Shown here piece after piece: positions 25,194 to 33,569 of a DNA stretch of 64,000 nt (position 1 is the stretch's first letter; every line of letters starts with the position of its first letter). Location of the stretch: positions 62,001 through 126,000 of the forward strand of contig CAZVYX010000001.1 of NCBI GenBank assembly GCA_964631725.1, read 5' to 3'. A program made the position numbers and the translations under genes. The DNA comes from GCA-2731375 sp964631725 (GTDB taxonomy: Bacteria; Pseudomonadota; Alphaproteobacteria; GCA-2731375). Below the pieces are notes generated by a model. That model searched no databases and had not been told where the DNA came from. It saw only the letters and a program-made list of their open reading frames with translations.

Positions 25194-26271
25194 GGCCAAG
25201 AACCTGCTCCCAGCGTTGCGAAACGATATCGATGCTAAATTCTCCGATGCGCTCGCGACCGGCACCCCCCTGCCTGGCACGCAGGGCGCTATCGCCGATC
25301 AATGTTCGCAGGGCTGCGGCCAGGGCCATCGGGTCGTCGACCGGAACAACCAAGCCGTTGACTCCATCTTCGACCAATTCCAGCGGTCCGGGTGAGGCCT
25401 GGGTGACGATTGCCGGCAGCCCGGCGCTCATCGCCTCAAGTAGAGCGTTGGGCGTGCCTTCGTGACGTGAGGGCAGGACGAAGATTGAAGCAGTCGCGTA
25501 ATGCTTCCAAATTTCGGACGTCTCTCCCAGCCAGTCGATGCGCTCTGTTATGCCCTTGGATTCCGCAAGTGCCCGCAATGAATCTTCCAGTTTGCCCCGT
25601 CCCGCAATGGCCAGCCGCCATTCGGGGAATTCCGCCGCGATCATGGCGAATGCCTCGATCAGGACATCCTGCCCCTTGGCCCGCTGCAGGCGGCCGACAT
25701 TCAAGAGAATTGGCTGCCTTCTTGCTCCGCTGGCCTCGCCGTTGCCGGAAACCAGCGGATTGGGCAGATGCGCCAGACGCTCCTCCGGAACGAAAGCCCG
25801 CAGGCTTTCCAATGCACCAAGGCTGTTGGCGGTAACAAGCGCCGCGCGTGGGTAAAGGTACCGGCGCAGGAAATCCCAATACCGGCCATAGGATTGGCGT
25901 GCTGGGTCGTTACGTTCGGCAACCACGATACGGGTTTTCAGACCTATACCGGCGAGCACGGCGAGGACAGCGGTTGGCGGCACGGCGGCGACGACCACCT
26001 TCGCATTGGCCTGGCGCAATGCGCGCCGCAGGCTGAAGATCCGCGCAATATTGCTAAACAGGCCTGTAAACAGACCGTTTGATTCCGCCAGCTTGCCGAA
26101 TACAAAGCGTTGAACCCTGGGCTCGAGGTGATGAAAATCGGTTTCCGGGCCTGATTGTGTGATCACGCAAACCTTGCGGCCCTGCGCGGCCCAAAGATTA
26201 GCCAACGTGGCAAATACCCGTTGCGTGCCGCCGTTACCCAGATCGCCGATGACCAATACGATCTCGTTCAC
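25138..26271 (-). CDS. GT4 family glycosyltransferase
   Basis: A 377-residue GT-B enzyme. The N-terminus VLVIGDLGNGGTQRVFATLANLW is a standard GT4 acceptor-domain opening. The donor domain contains LLNVGRLQRAKGQDVLIEAFAMI, then FVLPSRHEGTPNALLEAMSAGLP, the E-x7-E motif. The start is 7 bases after the stop of the wbpE-like gene, so it is in the same operon as the UDP-GlcNAc3NAcA genes and may transfer that sugar. Its 3' end overlaps the convergent methyltransferase gene by 56 bases, so the two transcripts share complementary 3' ends. Confidence 0.8.
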   Translation of the reverse strand: MNEIVLVIGDLGNGGTQRVFATLANLWAAQGRKVCVITQSGPETDFHHLEPRVQRFVFGKLAESNGLFTGLFSNIARIFSLRRALRQANAKVVVAAVPPTAVLAVLAGIGLKTRIVVAERNDPARQSYGRYWDFLRRYLYPRAALVTANSLGALESLRAFVPEERLAHLPNPLVSGNGEASGARRQPILLNVGRLQRAKGQDVLIEAFAMIAAEFPEWRLAIAGRGKLEDSLRALAESKGITERIDWLGETSEIWKHYATASIFVLPSRHEGTPNALLEAMSAGLPAIVTQASPGPLELVEDGVNGLVVPVDDPMALAAALRTLIGDSALRARQGGAGRERIGEFSIDIVSQRWEQVLGLMPLTPRPPDSSVHVLTQ

Positions 26272-26278
26272 GATGAGT

Positions 26279-27403
26279 CTATCCGGCCACCGATGCGGTC
26301 ACGGCCCAGCATATGCGCTCAGCCGTTTCCTCCGGCAAGTATGGGTGCATGGGCAGGCTGAGAACCTTTTCCGATAATGCTTCACTGACAGGCAGGCCGC
26401 CTTCGCCGGGTCCATAGGCCGCATAGGCTGGTTGCAAATGCATGGGGCGCGGATAGTAGATAGCTGTTGGTATACCCTGTTCTCCCAGGGCCGCCCGCAA
26501 TAGGTCTCGATCGTCGCATTGAATAGTGTATTGGGCCCATGCGCTTTTCGAGCCCTCTATGCGCGGCGGTGTCGCCACATACTGGGTCAGGCGGGAATCG
26601 TAATAGTCGGCCAGCTTGCGGCGCGCTTCGACTTCTTCGGCAAATATTTCAATCTTCGCCAGCAGGATCGCGGCCTGCAAGGTATCGAGGCGGGCGTTCA
26701 GGCCAAGGCGGACAATGTCGTATTTATTGTCACCGGTGCCGTGCGAGCGTACCGATCGATACAAAGCTGCCAATTCATCGCTATTGGTCAACAAAGCACC
26801 CCCGTCACCGTAGCCGCCAAGCGGTTTGGCCGGAAAAAAGCTGGTAGCTGTTACCTCCGCCAAGGCACCAACTTTACCGCTGGCGGTCTCAGCGCCAAAA
26901 CTCTGGGCCGCATCTGCTATGACCAACAGATCCCGCTGCCGGGCGATTGCATTGATTTTCTCCAGATCCGCCGGCAAACCGAACAGATCGACCGCCATGA
27001 CCGCCCTGGGAACCAAATTTCCGGTTTTTGCTACGTCGCCTAATTTCTCTTCAAGGTCGGCCGGATCCATATTGAAAGTGTGCGCGTCGACATCGACGAA
27101 TACGGGCGTGGCACCCACCAGCAGAACCATTTCGGCCGTCGCGGTGAAGGTAAAGGAGGGCAGAAACACGGCGTCGCCCACACCTATTCCCGCCGCTACC
27201 AGTGGCACCAGCAATGCGTCCGATCCGCTGGACAGACCAACCGCGTGGCGCGCGCCGGAATAGTTCGCCAGCGCCGCTTCAAACTCCGCGACCTCCGGTC
27301 CCATGATGTATTGCCCATGGTCCAGCACGCGTTGAATACGGGTGCTAATCTCCGGCTTCAGACGCGCGTATTGAGCCTTGAGGTCGACGAATGGAATCTG
27401 CAT
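26279..27403 (-). CDS. wbpE: UDP-2-acetamido-3-oxo-glucuronate aminotransferase (WbpE-like)
   Basis: A 374-residue DegT-family PLP enzyme. The start is MQIPFVDLKAQY, with AAAGG upstream; longer in-frame starts would cover the neighbouring gene. VIADAAQSFGA holds the PLP-binding Asp and TSFFPAKPLGGYGDGGA the catalytic Lys; the latter string is close to that of Pseudomonas WbpE. WbpE aminates the 3-keto group of UDP-3-keto-GlcNAcA using glutamate. The WbpD-like acetyltransferase and WbpB-like dehydrogenase genes lie directly upstream in the order expected for UDP-GlcNAc3NAcA synthesis. The UDP-GlcNAc 6-dehydrogenase (WbpA) is not in this window. Confidence 0.85.
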   Translation of the reverse strand: MQIPFVDLKAQYARLKPEISTRIQRVLDHGQYIMGPEVAEFEAALANYSGARHAVGLSSGSDALLVPLVAAGIGVGDAVFLPSFTFTATAEMVLLVGATPVFVDVDAHTFNMDPADLEEKLGDVAKTGNLVPRAVMAVDLFGLPADLEKINAIARQRDLLVIADAAQSFGAETASGKVGALAEVTATSFFPAKPLGGYGDGGALLTNSDELAALYRSVRSHGTGDNKYDIVRLGLNARLDTLQAAILLAKIEIFAEEVEARRKLADYYDSRLTQYVATPPRIEGSKSAWAQYTIQCDDRDLLRAALGEQGIPTAIYYPRPMHLQPAYAAYGPGEGGLPVSEALSEKVLSLPMHPYLPEETAERICWAVTASVAG

Positions 27404-27449
27404 GAACTTGCCTTTTGTTACTGAAGAATTTCCGGCGTGCCTATTCGGT

Positions 27450-28013
27450 CTAAATGGCTTCAAGCTGCCCATCGCCGGTTTCACGATATCTTTCGCCCGT
27501 GCGTGGGCAGACCAGTTCCGGCCCCAGCCGTTCGCCGGTGCGGCTGACCCAGCCCATCTGGCGTGCCGGATTGCCCAGTACCAGTGCGAAATCCATGACA
27601 TCATGGGTGACCACTGCACCGGCGCCGACCATCGCGTAGTGGCCAATGGTATTGCCGCAAACAATTGTCGCATTGGCGCCGATCGTGGCGCCCCGCTTGA
27701 CTAGGGTGGGGGCGAATTCATCCTTGCGCTCGACGAAGGCACGCGGCGTTAGAACGTTGGTAAAAACCATCGAGGGACCCAGAAATACCTCGTCCTCGAC
27801 GGTGACACCGGCATAGATGGCAACGTTATTCTGCACCTTAACGCCGTTACCCAGGCTGACATTGGGGCCGACCATGACATTCTGGCCCAATACGCAGTTC
27901 TCACCAATGCGGCTACCGCCGAGAACGTGGCAAAAATGCCATATCTTGCTACCGCCGCCGATTTCCACGCCGTCGTCGATCAAGGCAGATGGATGAATAT
28001 AGGGTTCTGGCAT
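27450..28013 (-). CDS. wbpD: UDP-2-acetamido-3-amino-glucuronate N-acetyltransferase (WbpD/WlbB-like)
   Basis: A 187-residue left-handed beta-helix acetyltransferase. IHPSALIDDGVEIGGGSKIWHFCHV is the WbpD/WlbB opening, FTNVLTPRA is the loop that contacts the UDP-sugar, and LVKRGATIGANATIVCGNTIGHYAMVGAGAVV forms the last coils, with the family C-terminal tail after VLGNPAR. It acetylates the 3-amino group to give UDP-GlcNAc3NAcA, using acetyl-CoA. It lies between the wbpE-like and wbpB-like genes. A different acyl group is possible, given the ACP cassettes nearby, but nothing in this sequence argues against acetyl. Confidence 0.88.
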   Translation of the reverse strand: MPEPYIHPSALIDDGVEIGGGSKIWHFCHVLGGSRIGENCVLGQNVMVGPNVSLGNGVKVQNNVAIYAGVTVEDEVFLGPSMVFTNVLTPRAFVERKDEFAPTLVKRGATIGANATIVCGNTIGHYAMVGAGAVVTHDVMDFALVLGNPARQMGWVSRTGERLGPELVCPRTGERYRETGDGQLEAI

Positions 28014-28125
28014 TCAAACTTCCTATGCAGCCGGCCATATGGAAAAATAATTGCGGCTAGGGAGAAATTGGATAAATCACCTGGACCGCTTCGGGCGTCG
28101 ATGGCAAGAACATATCAGCTACCAA

Positions 28126-29115
28126 CTATAGTTCTACTACTCTGCCTTCGGTGATGGCCATTTGGCAGGCGTCCAATATCTTCAACACGCGTACCCCCTC
28201 ATCCGCGTTGGAAGGCGGCGTTGTGCCGTCGATCACGGCATCCAGAAAAGCTTTGCATTCAAGTTTCAAAGGCTCTTCCGCGCCATAAGGGATCGGTTCT
28301 GCGTCGGCCTTGGAGATATAGGGCAATTCGCCATCCCACCCAAGTGCATGGGGATAGGAAAGAACCTTGTCCACCCCCTGGGCCGCGTCGTTAAAGGCGG
28401 CCATTCCCTGATCCCCAATCACCACCATGCGATGATCCTTATAGGGATGCAGCCAGGAAACAAAGATATGCGCCTGAAGGTTATCCGTGAAGTTCAAATG
28501 AGACAGCGTCGTATCCGCCACGCCGTCGTGCAGATAGTGCGCACCGGTCGCGGTAATTTTTTCCGGCATTTTGCCCGTCAAGGATAGGATCATCGATATG
28601 TCGTGAGGTGCGAAAGACCAAAGCGCGTTTTCTTCCTTCCGAATTTTTCCCAGACTTAGGCGGTTACTGTAGATATATCTGAGACGGCCGAGGTTGCCGT
28701 TATCGACGAACTTTTTGACGGCCTGAAAAGCAGGGTGGTAAAGCAAAAGATGGCCGACCATCAAGGTTAGTTTGCGGGATAATGCCAAATCTCGCAGCGA
28801 CTCCGCTTCTGCCACATCAAGACAGAGTGGTTTTTCGACAAATACATTCTTTCCCGCATCGAGCGCCTGGCGCACCAGCTTGCCATGGGTCGCCGCAGGT
28901 GTCGCGATGGCGACCGCATCGACGTTTCGATCAGTCAGGACATCGCTGTAAAACTCGTAGGATGCGGCTGAAGGGTAATTTGGCCCATGTTCGGCCCGGC
29001 TGGATTCTTCGGCGTCGCAAAACGCATACAACGCGCCCAGGTCGTTAAAATTCCGCAGTAGATTTTTTCCCCAATAGCCTGTGCCTACCACGGCCACGTT
29101 TAAATCATTGGCCAT
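28126..29115 (-). CDS. wbpB: Gfo/Idh/MocA dehydrogenase (WbpB/WlbA-like)
   Basis: A 329-residue NAD(H)-dependent oxidoreductase. VAVVGTGYWGKNLLRNF is the Rossmann motif, AIATPAATH and VFVEKPLCLD are Gfo/Idh/MocA signatures (the Lys of EKP is catalytic), and LWSFAPHDISM carries the HD pair. WbpB/WlbA oxidises C3 of UDP-GlcNAcA, coupled to the WbpE aminotransferase. The start is put at MANDLN; an ATG four codons upstream is also possible. The 112 bases downstream, before wbpD, hold no gene. With wbpD and wbpE it makes three of the four steps from UDP-GlcNAc to UDP-GlcNAc3NAcA. Confidence 0.83.
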   Translation of the reverse strand: MANDLNVAVVGTGYWGKNLLRNFNDLGALYAFCDAEESSRAEHGPNYPSAASYEFYSDVLTDRNVDAVAIATPAATHGKLVRQALDAGKNVFVEKPLCLDVAEAESLRDLALSRKLTLMVGHLLLYHPAFQAVKKFVDNGNLGRLRYIYSNRLSLGKIRKEENALWSFAPHDISMILSLTGKMPEKITATGAHYLHDGVADTTLSHLNFTDNLQAHIFVSWLHPYKDHRMVVIGDQGMAAFNDAAQGVDKVLSYPHALGWDGELPYISKADAEPIPYGAEEPLKLECKAFLDAVIDGTTPPSNADEGVRVLKILDACQMAITEGRVVEL

Positions 29116-29159
29116 ACTCAGTTCCATTTTTGACTAGGTTTCGCATGTTGTATCGACAG

Positions 29160-30377
29160 CTAGTTTGCTTTTGCTTCCGGTTTGGAGGTTGCAGAGCATG
29201 CAACGGATTGCCAAAGCTTTTGGAGATCATGTGCCCGGTCGTGCGGCGAGCAAAGCGAGGCGATATTCCGCCGCCCGGCCTCACCCATTTGGCCCAACTT
29301 TTTTCGATCATCGGCGAGCAAGAGGATGTCCCGGGCGAATTTTCCAGCCTCGAAATCTGCTGCAAGCAAACCGGTTTGACCATCCTTGACAAATTTGTCC
29401 CAACGCCCTGTCGCGATGACGGGCCTGCCGAGAGAGTAAGCTTCAATGATGTCCCGCCCCCAGGGGTTGTTGTCGAATCCCGGCGCAGCGAGCAGGTCGC
29501 ACGCCGCGAGGACGCTTTCCGGGTTTGGAACCCAGCCGAGAAATAGAAACAAGTCCGCGAGCCCCAGGTCCTTGACATAGTCCTCGAAATTTCCGCCCCG
29601 GGCTGCGATTTCGCCCAATTTACCGGGCAGCGACGACCATAGACGCATGTCGCCCGCCATAACGAAAAGCACCTTGTTCCTTTCGCCCATATCGGCAAAC
29701 GCCTTGGCGATTTCGATAAGGCGAATATGACCTAACCGCGGGCTGAAACTTTTTAAAGACGCAATTTTCAAACGACCGTCGTTCGGTACGTCAGGGTGTG
29801 ATGACAAATTCCCGGGCGGCAAAATTGATGGATTAAGAATGACCGCGCCGGGTGCCTCTCCGGCCAGCATCGCAAAATAATCTTGCTCGTTTTCCGTGAT
29901 GTAAATTAGCTTGCCGCATGACTTTAAAATCGACCGGGCCTGCATTCTTGTCAGGAATGAATTTTCGGGGCGCGTCCGAATATGCATTGTAAACGGCTTG
30001 TTTGTCAGGCGGCGAAGTCTGGCTGCAAGGACAAAAAGGCTTGCATGATTGAAGTGAACGAGATCGAAATTCGTTTCGATATCTTCGGCGAGATAGTCAA
30101 ATTTTCTGTACCGACGAAGCACGCCGGGAAGATAATTTTTCAGCAAACTCAAATTTGGTTTCCAGCCTGCCTCCGACGGTGAAAACAGCGGTAATTCGGG
30201 TTCAACCGCGGTTTCGACACCTAGATCATGATATTTCGGTTGAAGGCCGCTTCGTTTCCGGGAGATCACCTTGGCGTTTACTTGGTTGCGATCCTGATGG
30301 CTGAGAACATGGTACAGGCTGAGGGAGGAGCCCCCATGTCCGCCCTCATGGTCAAAACACAATACTTTTGTCACCAT
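29160..30377 (-). CDS. GT4-like glycosyltransferase
   Basis: A 405-residue GT-B type protein. The N-terminus VLCFDHEGGHGGSSLSLYHVL has the Gly-rich loop of GT4 enzymes, FDLVHFNHASLFV follows at the end of the first domain, and the second domain contains LFLFLGWVPNPESVLAACDLLAAPGFDNNPWGRDIIEAYSLGRPVIAT, where WGRDIIEAYSLG replaces the usual E-x7-E motif. It reads toward wbpB with a 44-base gap. It is separated from the LpxD-like gene upstream by 154 bases with no gene. The donor sugar is unknown; one of the local UDP- or dTDP-sugars is likely. Confidence 0.72.
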   Translation of the reverse strand: MVTKVLCFDHEGGHGGSSLSLYHVLSHQDRNQVNAKVISRKRSGLQPKYHDLGVETAVEPELPLFSPSEAGWKPNLSLLKNYLPGVLRRYRKFDYLAEDIETNFDLVHFNHASLFVLAARLRRLTNKPFTMHIRTRPENSFLTRMQARSILKSCGKLIYITENEQDYFAMLAGEAPGAVILNPSILPPGNLSSHPDVPNDGRLKIASLKSFSPRLGHIRLIEIAKAFADMGERNKVLFVMAGDMRLWSSLPGKLGEIAARGGNFEDYVKDLGLADLFLFLGWVPNPESVLAACDLLAAPGFDNNPWGRDIIEAYSLGRPVIATGRWDKFVKDGQTGLLAADFEAGKFARDILLLADDRKKLGQMGEAGRRNIASLCSPHDRAHDLQKLWQSVACSATSKPEAKAN

Positions 30378-30531
30378 TCCAAATATTCCACAGCATCAAC
30401 GTTTCCGCGTGCTTTGATTGAGTCCGTATCAGGCAGGAAATTGATGGCGAGCGGCCGCGGTTCGAACTGCCCTTGCTGCAATCGGTTTTCGACCGGGACC
30501 TTCAATGTACGATGTCAAAGCGCTAGCCGGC

Positions 30532-31572
30532 CTATCTACGCCGTGCGGCTTTGGAGATCATGCGCATAAGGGTCAAAAGCGCCTTTTCGCCAAGCGCCGG
30601 AATCGGGTAGGTGTTCTCCATGGCGGGAACATCGGAGATGATGACCGAGCCGGCTCCCACCATGGCGCCTTCGCCAATCTTCATTTTGTTCTTGACCACG
30701 GCGCTGATGCCGATAGAGGCGTCGTCGCCAACAATCGATGAGCCGCATACAATAGACGCCGCGGCGATCCAAACCCTGTCGCCGATTTGTGCGTTATGGC
30801 CAATATTTACGCGGTCGCCAAGCCTGATCTTATGGCCAAGATTGGTATCGGACAGGGTGCCGCGGTTGATGACGGTTTGGGAACCAATACGAACGTCGTT
30901 ACCAATCAGCAAGCCGCCAATTTGCGGAATATCGACAAACTTCCGATCCGTTTCCACTTGCTCATTCGCATGCACGGGCGAGCCCACCAGCGAACCGGGA
31001 CCGACGTGGACGTCATCACCCATTTTGACATCCTGATAGATCATTGTGCCCTCGCCAATGATGCAATCTTGCCCGATCACGGCATTGTCACCGATGATCG
31101 CGCCGGGCGCGACAATCGTGCCTTTGCCAATGCGGGCCGTCGCTGCAATGCGGCAATCGGGTGCAATTTCGCAGGATGGGAAATCCCCTGTGGCGGCCTT
31201 CTCACTGAGCAATAGCAGTTGCCCTTTGTCAGCAGGGCCTTGTTGTTCGAGCAGGATGCTGAATACGGCCTTGGGCGAATAGCGGCCGGAAAAAATGACG
31301 AGGCTATTTCGTGTGAATTCTTCCAACTGGCCCGCACCGATCTCGCCTTTGACCTGTTCATGGACAATCAGCGCGGCATTGGATACTGGCTTAATGAGCA
31401 ATTCGTCGATCTGCGCCGCTTTCTTGGATTGACAAAAGCAAATTGTCTCTTCGCCAAAATTGTCCAAAGACTTGGGCCTATACGACTTTCCCAATGCGCC
31501 AACCAGCGAGATCCCCGAGAATTCAGAGATGGCTTCATTGGTAAGCCGGATGCGATAGCGACTATCCAGCAC
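30532..31572 (-). CDS. LpxD-like hexapeptide-repeat N-acyltransferase (cassette A)
   Basis: A 346-residue LpxD-type protein, with an N-terminal domain of about 130 residues and then a long left-handed beta-helix (CEIAPDCRIAATARIGKGTIVAPGAIIG and onward). IGSQTVINRG and VNIGHNAQIG match the LpxD core, and H259 corresponds to the catalytic His. LpxD N-acylates UDP-3-O-acyl-glucosamine using acyl-ACP. Here the gene overlaps a dedicated ACP gene by 11 bases (GTG start) and follows FkbH and MaoC-SDR genes, so it probably transfers a special acyl group from that ACP to an amino sugar, not the lipid A fatty acid. It lacks linkage to the usual lpxA/fabZ/bamA context. Confidence 0.8.
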   Translation of the reverse strand: MLDSRYRIRLTNEAISEFSGISLVGALGKSYRPKSLDNFGEETICFCQSKKAAQIDELLIKPVSNAALIVHEQVKGEIGAGQLEEFTRNSLVIFSGRYSPKAVFSILLEQQGPADKGQLLLLSEKAATGDFPSCEIAPDCRIAATARIGKGTIVAPGAIIGDNAVIGQDCIIGEGTMIYQDVKMGDDVHVGPGSLVGSPVHANEQVETDRKFVDIPQIGGLLIGNDVRIGSQTVINRGTLSDTNLGHKIRLGDRVNIGHNAQIGDRVWIAAASIVCGSSIVGDDASIGISAVVKNKMKIGEGAMVGAGSVIISDVPAMENTYPIPALGEKALLTLMRMISKAARRR

Positions 31573-31798
31573 CGTTGACAGCCTCGTTGATCGCCAGCTC
31601 GATCAGTTGAAAATTCAGCATGGAGTCCAACTGCTCATCTGAGAATTCGATGTCGAATTCTTCCTCCAAGGCAATGACAAGGTTCATGTTCTTAATCGAG
31701 TCCCACCCATCGACCGTATCGGGAGAGGTTTCTTCCGTTATCTCCACAGGCAAAATGCCGAGTACCTTCGACATGATTTCTCTTATTTTTTCAGACAT
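31562..31798 (-). CDS. acyl carrier protein (cassette A)
   Basis: A 78-residue ACP. The start is placed at MSEKIREIMS; an ATG three codons upstream also works. The phosphopantetheine attachment site is Ser34 in DGWDSIKNM, a variant of the usual DSL motif, followed by the acidic helix VIALEEEFDIEF. It overlaps the FkbH-type gene upstream and the LpxD-like gene downstream by a few bases each, so all three should be made together. It is presumably loaded by the FkbH protein and used by the LpxD-like acyltransferase. The Ile after the modified Ser is like that of ACPs dedicated to secondary pathways. Confidence 0.85.
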   Translation of the reverse strand: MSEKIREIMSKVLGILPVEITEETSPDTVDGWDSIKNMNLVIALEEEFDIEFSDEQLDSMLNFQLIELAINEAVNGAG

Positions 31799-33539
31799 TA
31801 CTTGCAACCTTAATGAACGATGGAACCTCTATGGCGATATCGTCGATTTGCCCACGATATTGTGTGCTGCCATCTGATTCCGCGTCTTTCGTCAAACCAT
31901 ACCGGTCGTACAAATCGGAAACCTGGGCATTCTTCTTGGAACGTTGGTAGTATGAGTGAATGGCCTGGGCTCCCGATGCATTTGCTGCATGTTTTACCGC
32001 AACGTCAAAAAACACGTCTTCCAGCTTTCTGCCAAGTCCACGGCAGCTAAGGGCAAATGACTTAACGGTTATTGCGTCATCGGCTTTGTTCAATATCAAC
32101 GCGCCAATGATCCCAAGATCACCGAATTTGTCGCTGGAACGCAGGGCGTAAACAAAAGCGTCGTCGCGGTTCGCCAGTTCGCTTATTTCAGCCTCAGAAG
32201 GACGGTACGCCGTCAGCATGAACTGGTTCGTACGGGCAAAAAGCTGCGATATGCGTGGAATATTGGCCTGGTTGGCGCGATCAATATTGGCAACAATATC
32301 AAGTGACCCCAAGAAATCGTCGATCGAGTTGAATTGTTTTCCGGCCTTATTGCGGCTGGCGGCTTCCCGATACATCCTTGTTCTTGAGGTGTCTTCCCTG
32401 GTCGGTGGACGGGGAGAAAACAAATTTGCAGCTGGCAGGATAGATGGTAAATCCGACAACTTTTTAGGCACCTGGATCGTCGTGACTGTTGGCAAGGCTT
32501 GCCGCATCAATTCGCACTCGACGTCATTGTCATCAATGAACACGACGCTATCAAGGCCGATATCCAGTGACTGAATCAGGTCGGCAACGTTGCTTGGCTT
32601 GTTGTCCCAATTTATCCGGTAGCCGACTAGATCATCCGGCGCAAGCAAACAATGGGGATGAGCATTTAGAACTTCCAGCACGTCTTCTTCATTGTTTTTG
32701 CTTGCTAGTGCGATCATAACACCGCGCTTCTCAAGCGCCTTAATCTGCTGCTGAAATTTGTAAAAAACGTTGCCAGGATACGAGTGTGCGTCGAGTTTGA
32801 TATTTTCCGGGCCATCTTCGCCGACAATGCCGCCCCAAATCGTGTTGTCGCAATCCAAAATCAAGCACTTTTTGGACTGACCGCGTAGATCGCTGCCAAT
32901 GTGTCCGATCGCACCTGAAACGCTTCTGATCAGATCGAGTGAATAGGGCGCTTTGTAGCGAAACCACGACCGCCGGTCAAAGGCATTGGCATTGCCAATC
33001 GATGCCGCATACATGTGCAAATCAATCATCCACAATGACGGCGATGACGCGACGGCCTGCGCGATTTTAAGGTTCAGTTCCTGAATGAAGAGCTCGTTCC
33101 GCCTACTATCAAAATTGCTCGAAAAGAATGGCCACGACAGGTTGGTGACGGCAACCGGATATTTTCGGTCCACAAGAAAGCCGAGCAGCATTTCAAGGCG
33201 TTCTTCGGTCAACGGTTGGTCAATGTCGCCAGCCGTATCAATGACGCAAAGGTTCTCCGAATGCAGAATGACGAGGCCAAGGTCAGGTTCCCGCGCACCT
33301 AGACCTGTTGGACTAGATGATAATTCCTGAAGATAATTGTCGTAATCCCCTTGGCGGATGAATGGTGCGATGTTTCTTTGATAGAAGGCTGCCTTGATCG
33401 CCGGCGCAAATTGATCCACGGTGCAGTTGCCGTGTAAATCGATGATGAACTTGCCAGAATCCGACTCGTGCGCGCGGTCGAGATCGTTGACAGCCTCGAT
33501 AATGTCCGGCCAGCTACTTTTTTGAATATCTATGTCCAT
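31791..33539 (-). CDS. FkbH-type HAD-IIIC protein (cassette A)
   Basis: A 582-residue protein in three parts. Residues 1-220 resemble the SGNH-like N-terminal region of FkbH proteins. The HAD domain follows, with CLILDCDNTIWGGIVGEDG (D229, D231, T233), WDNKP as the Lys motif and VVFIDDNDVECE as motif IV. The C-terminus is a GNAT-like domain with FGDLGIIGALIL and SCRGLGRKLED. FkbH enzymes load D-1,3-bisphosphoglycerate onto an ACP and dephosphorylate it to glyceryl-S-ACP in polyketide pathways. In this cluster it probably makes a glyceryl or related short hydroxyacyl group on the ACP encoded immediately downstream. The assigned chemistry follows the family; it is not shown for this protein. 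Confidence 0.82.
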   Translation of the reverse strand: MDIDIQKSSWPDIIEAVNDLDRAHESDSGKFIIDLHGNCTVDQFAPAIKAAFYQRNIAPFIRQGDYDNYLQELSSSPTGLGAREPDLGLVILHSENLCVIDTAGDIDQPLTEERLEMLLGFLVDRKYPVAVTNLSWPFFSSNFDSRRNELFIQELNLKIAQAVASSPSLWMIDLHMYAASIGNANAFDRRSWFRYKAPYSLDLIRSVSGAIGHIGSDLRGQSKKCLILDCDNTIWGGIVGEDGPENIKLDAHSYPGNVFYKFQQQIKALEKRGVMIALASKNNEEDVLEVLNAHPHCLLAPDDLVGYRINWDNKPSNVADLIQSLDIGLDSVVFIDDNDVECELMRQALPTVTTIQVPKKLSDLPSILPAANLFSPRPPTREDTSRTRMYREAASRNKAGKQFNSIDDFLGSLDIVANIDRANQANIPRISQLFARTNQFMLTAYRPSEAEISELANRDDAFVYALRSSDKFGDLGIIGALILNKADDAITVKSFALSCRGLGRKLEDVFFDVAVKHAANASGAQAIHSYYQRSKKNAQVSDLYDRYGLTKDAESDGSTQYRGQIDDIAIEVPSFIKVASNV

Positions 33540-33569
33540 TATTCCATTTTCAATTTTTGACGCAGCATA

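Noticed and set aside
26279..27673. Longer start for the wbpE-like gene at 27673
   Set aside because: The added 90 residues overlap wbpD and are not protein-like; MQIPFVDL is the normal DegT N-terminus.
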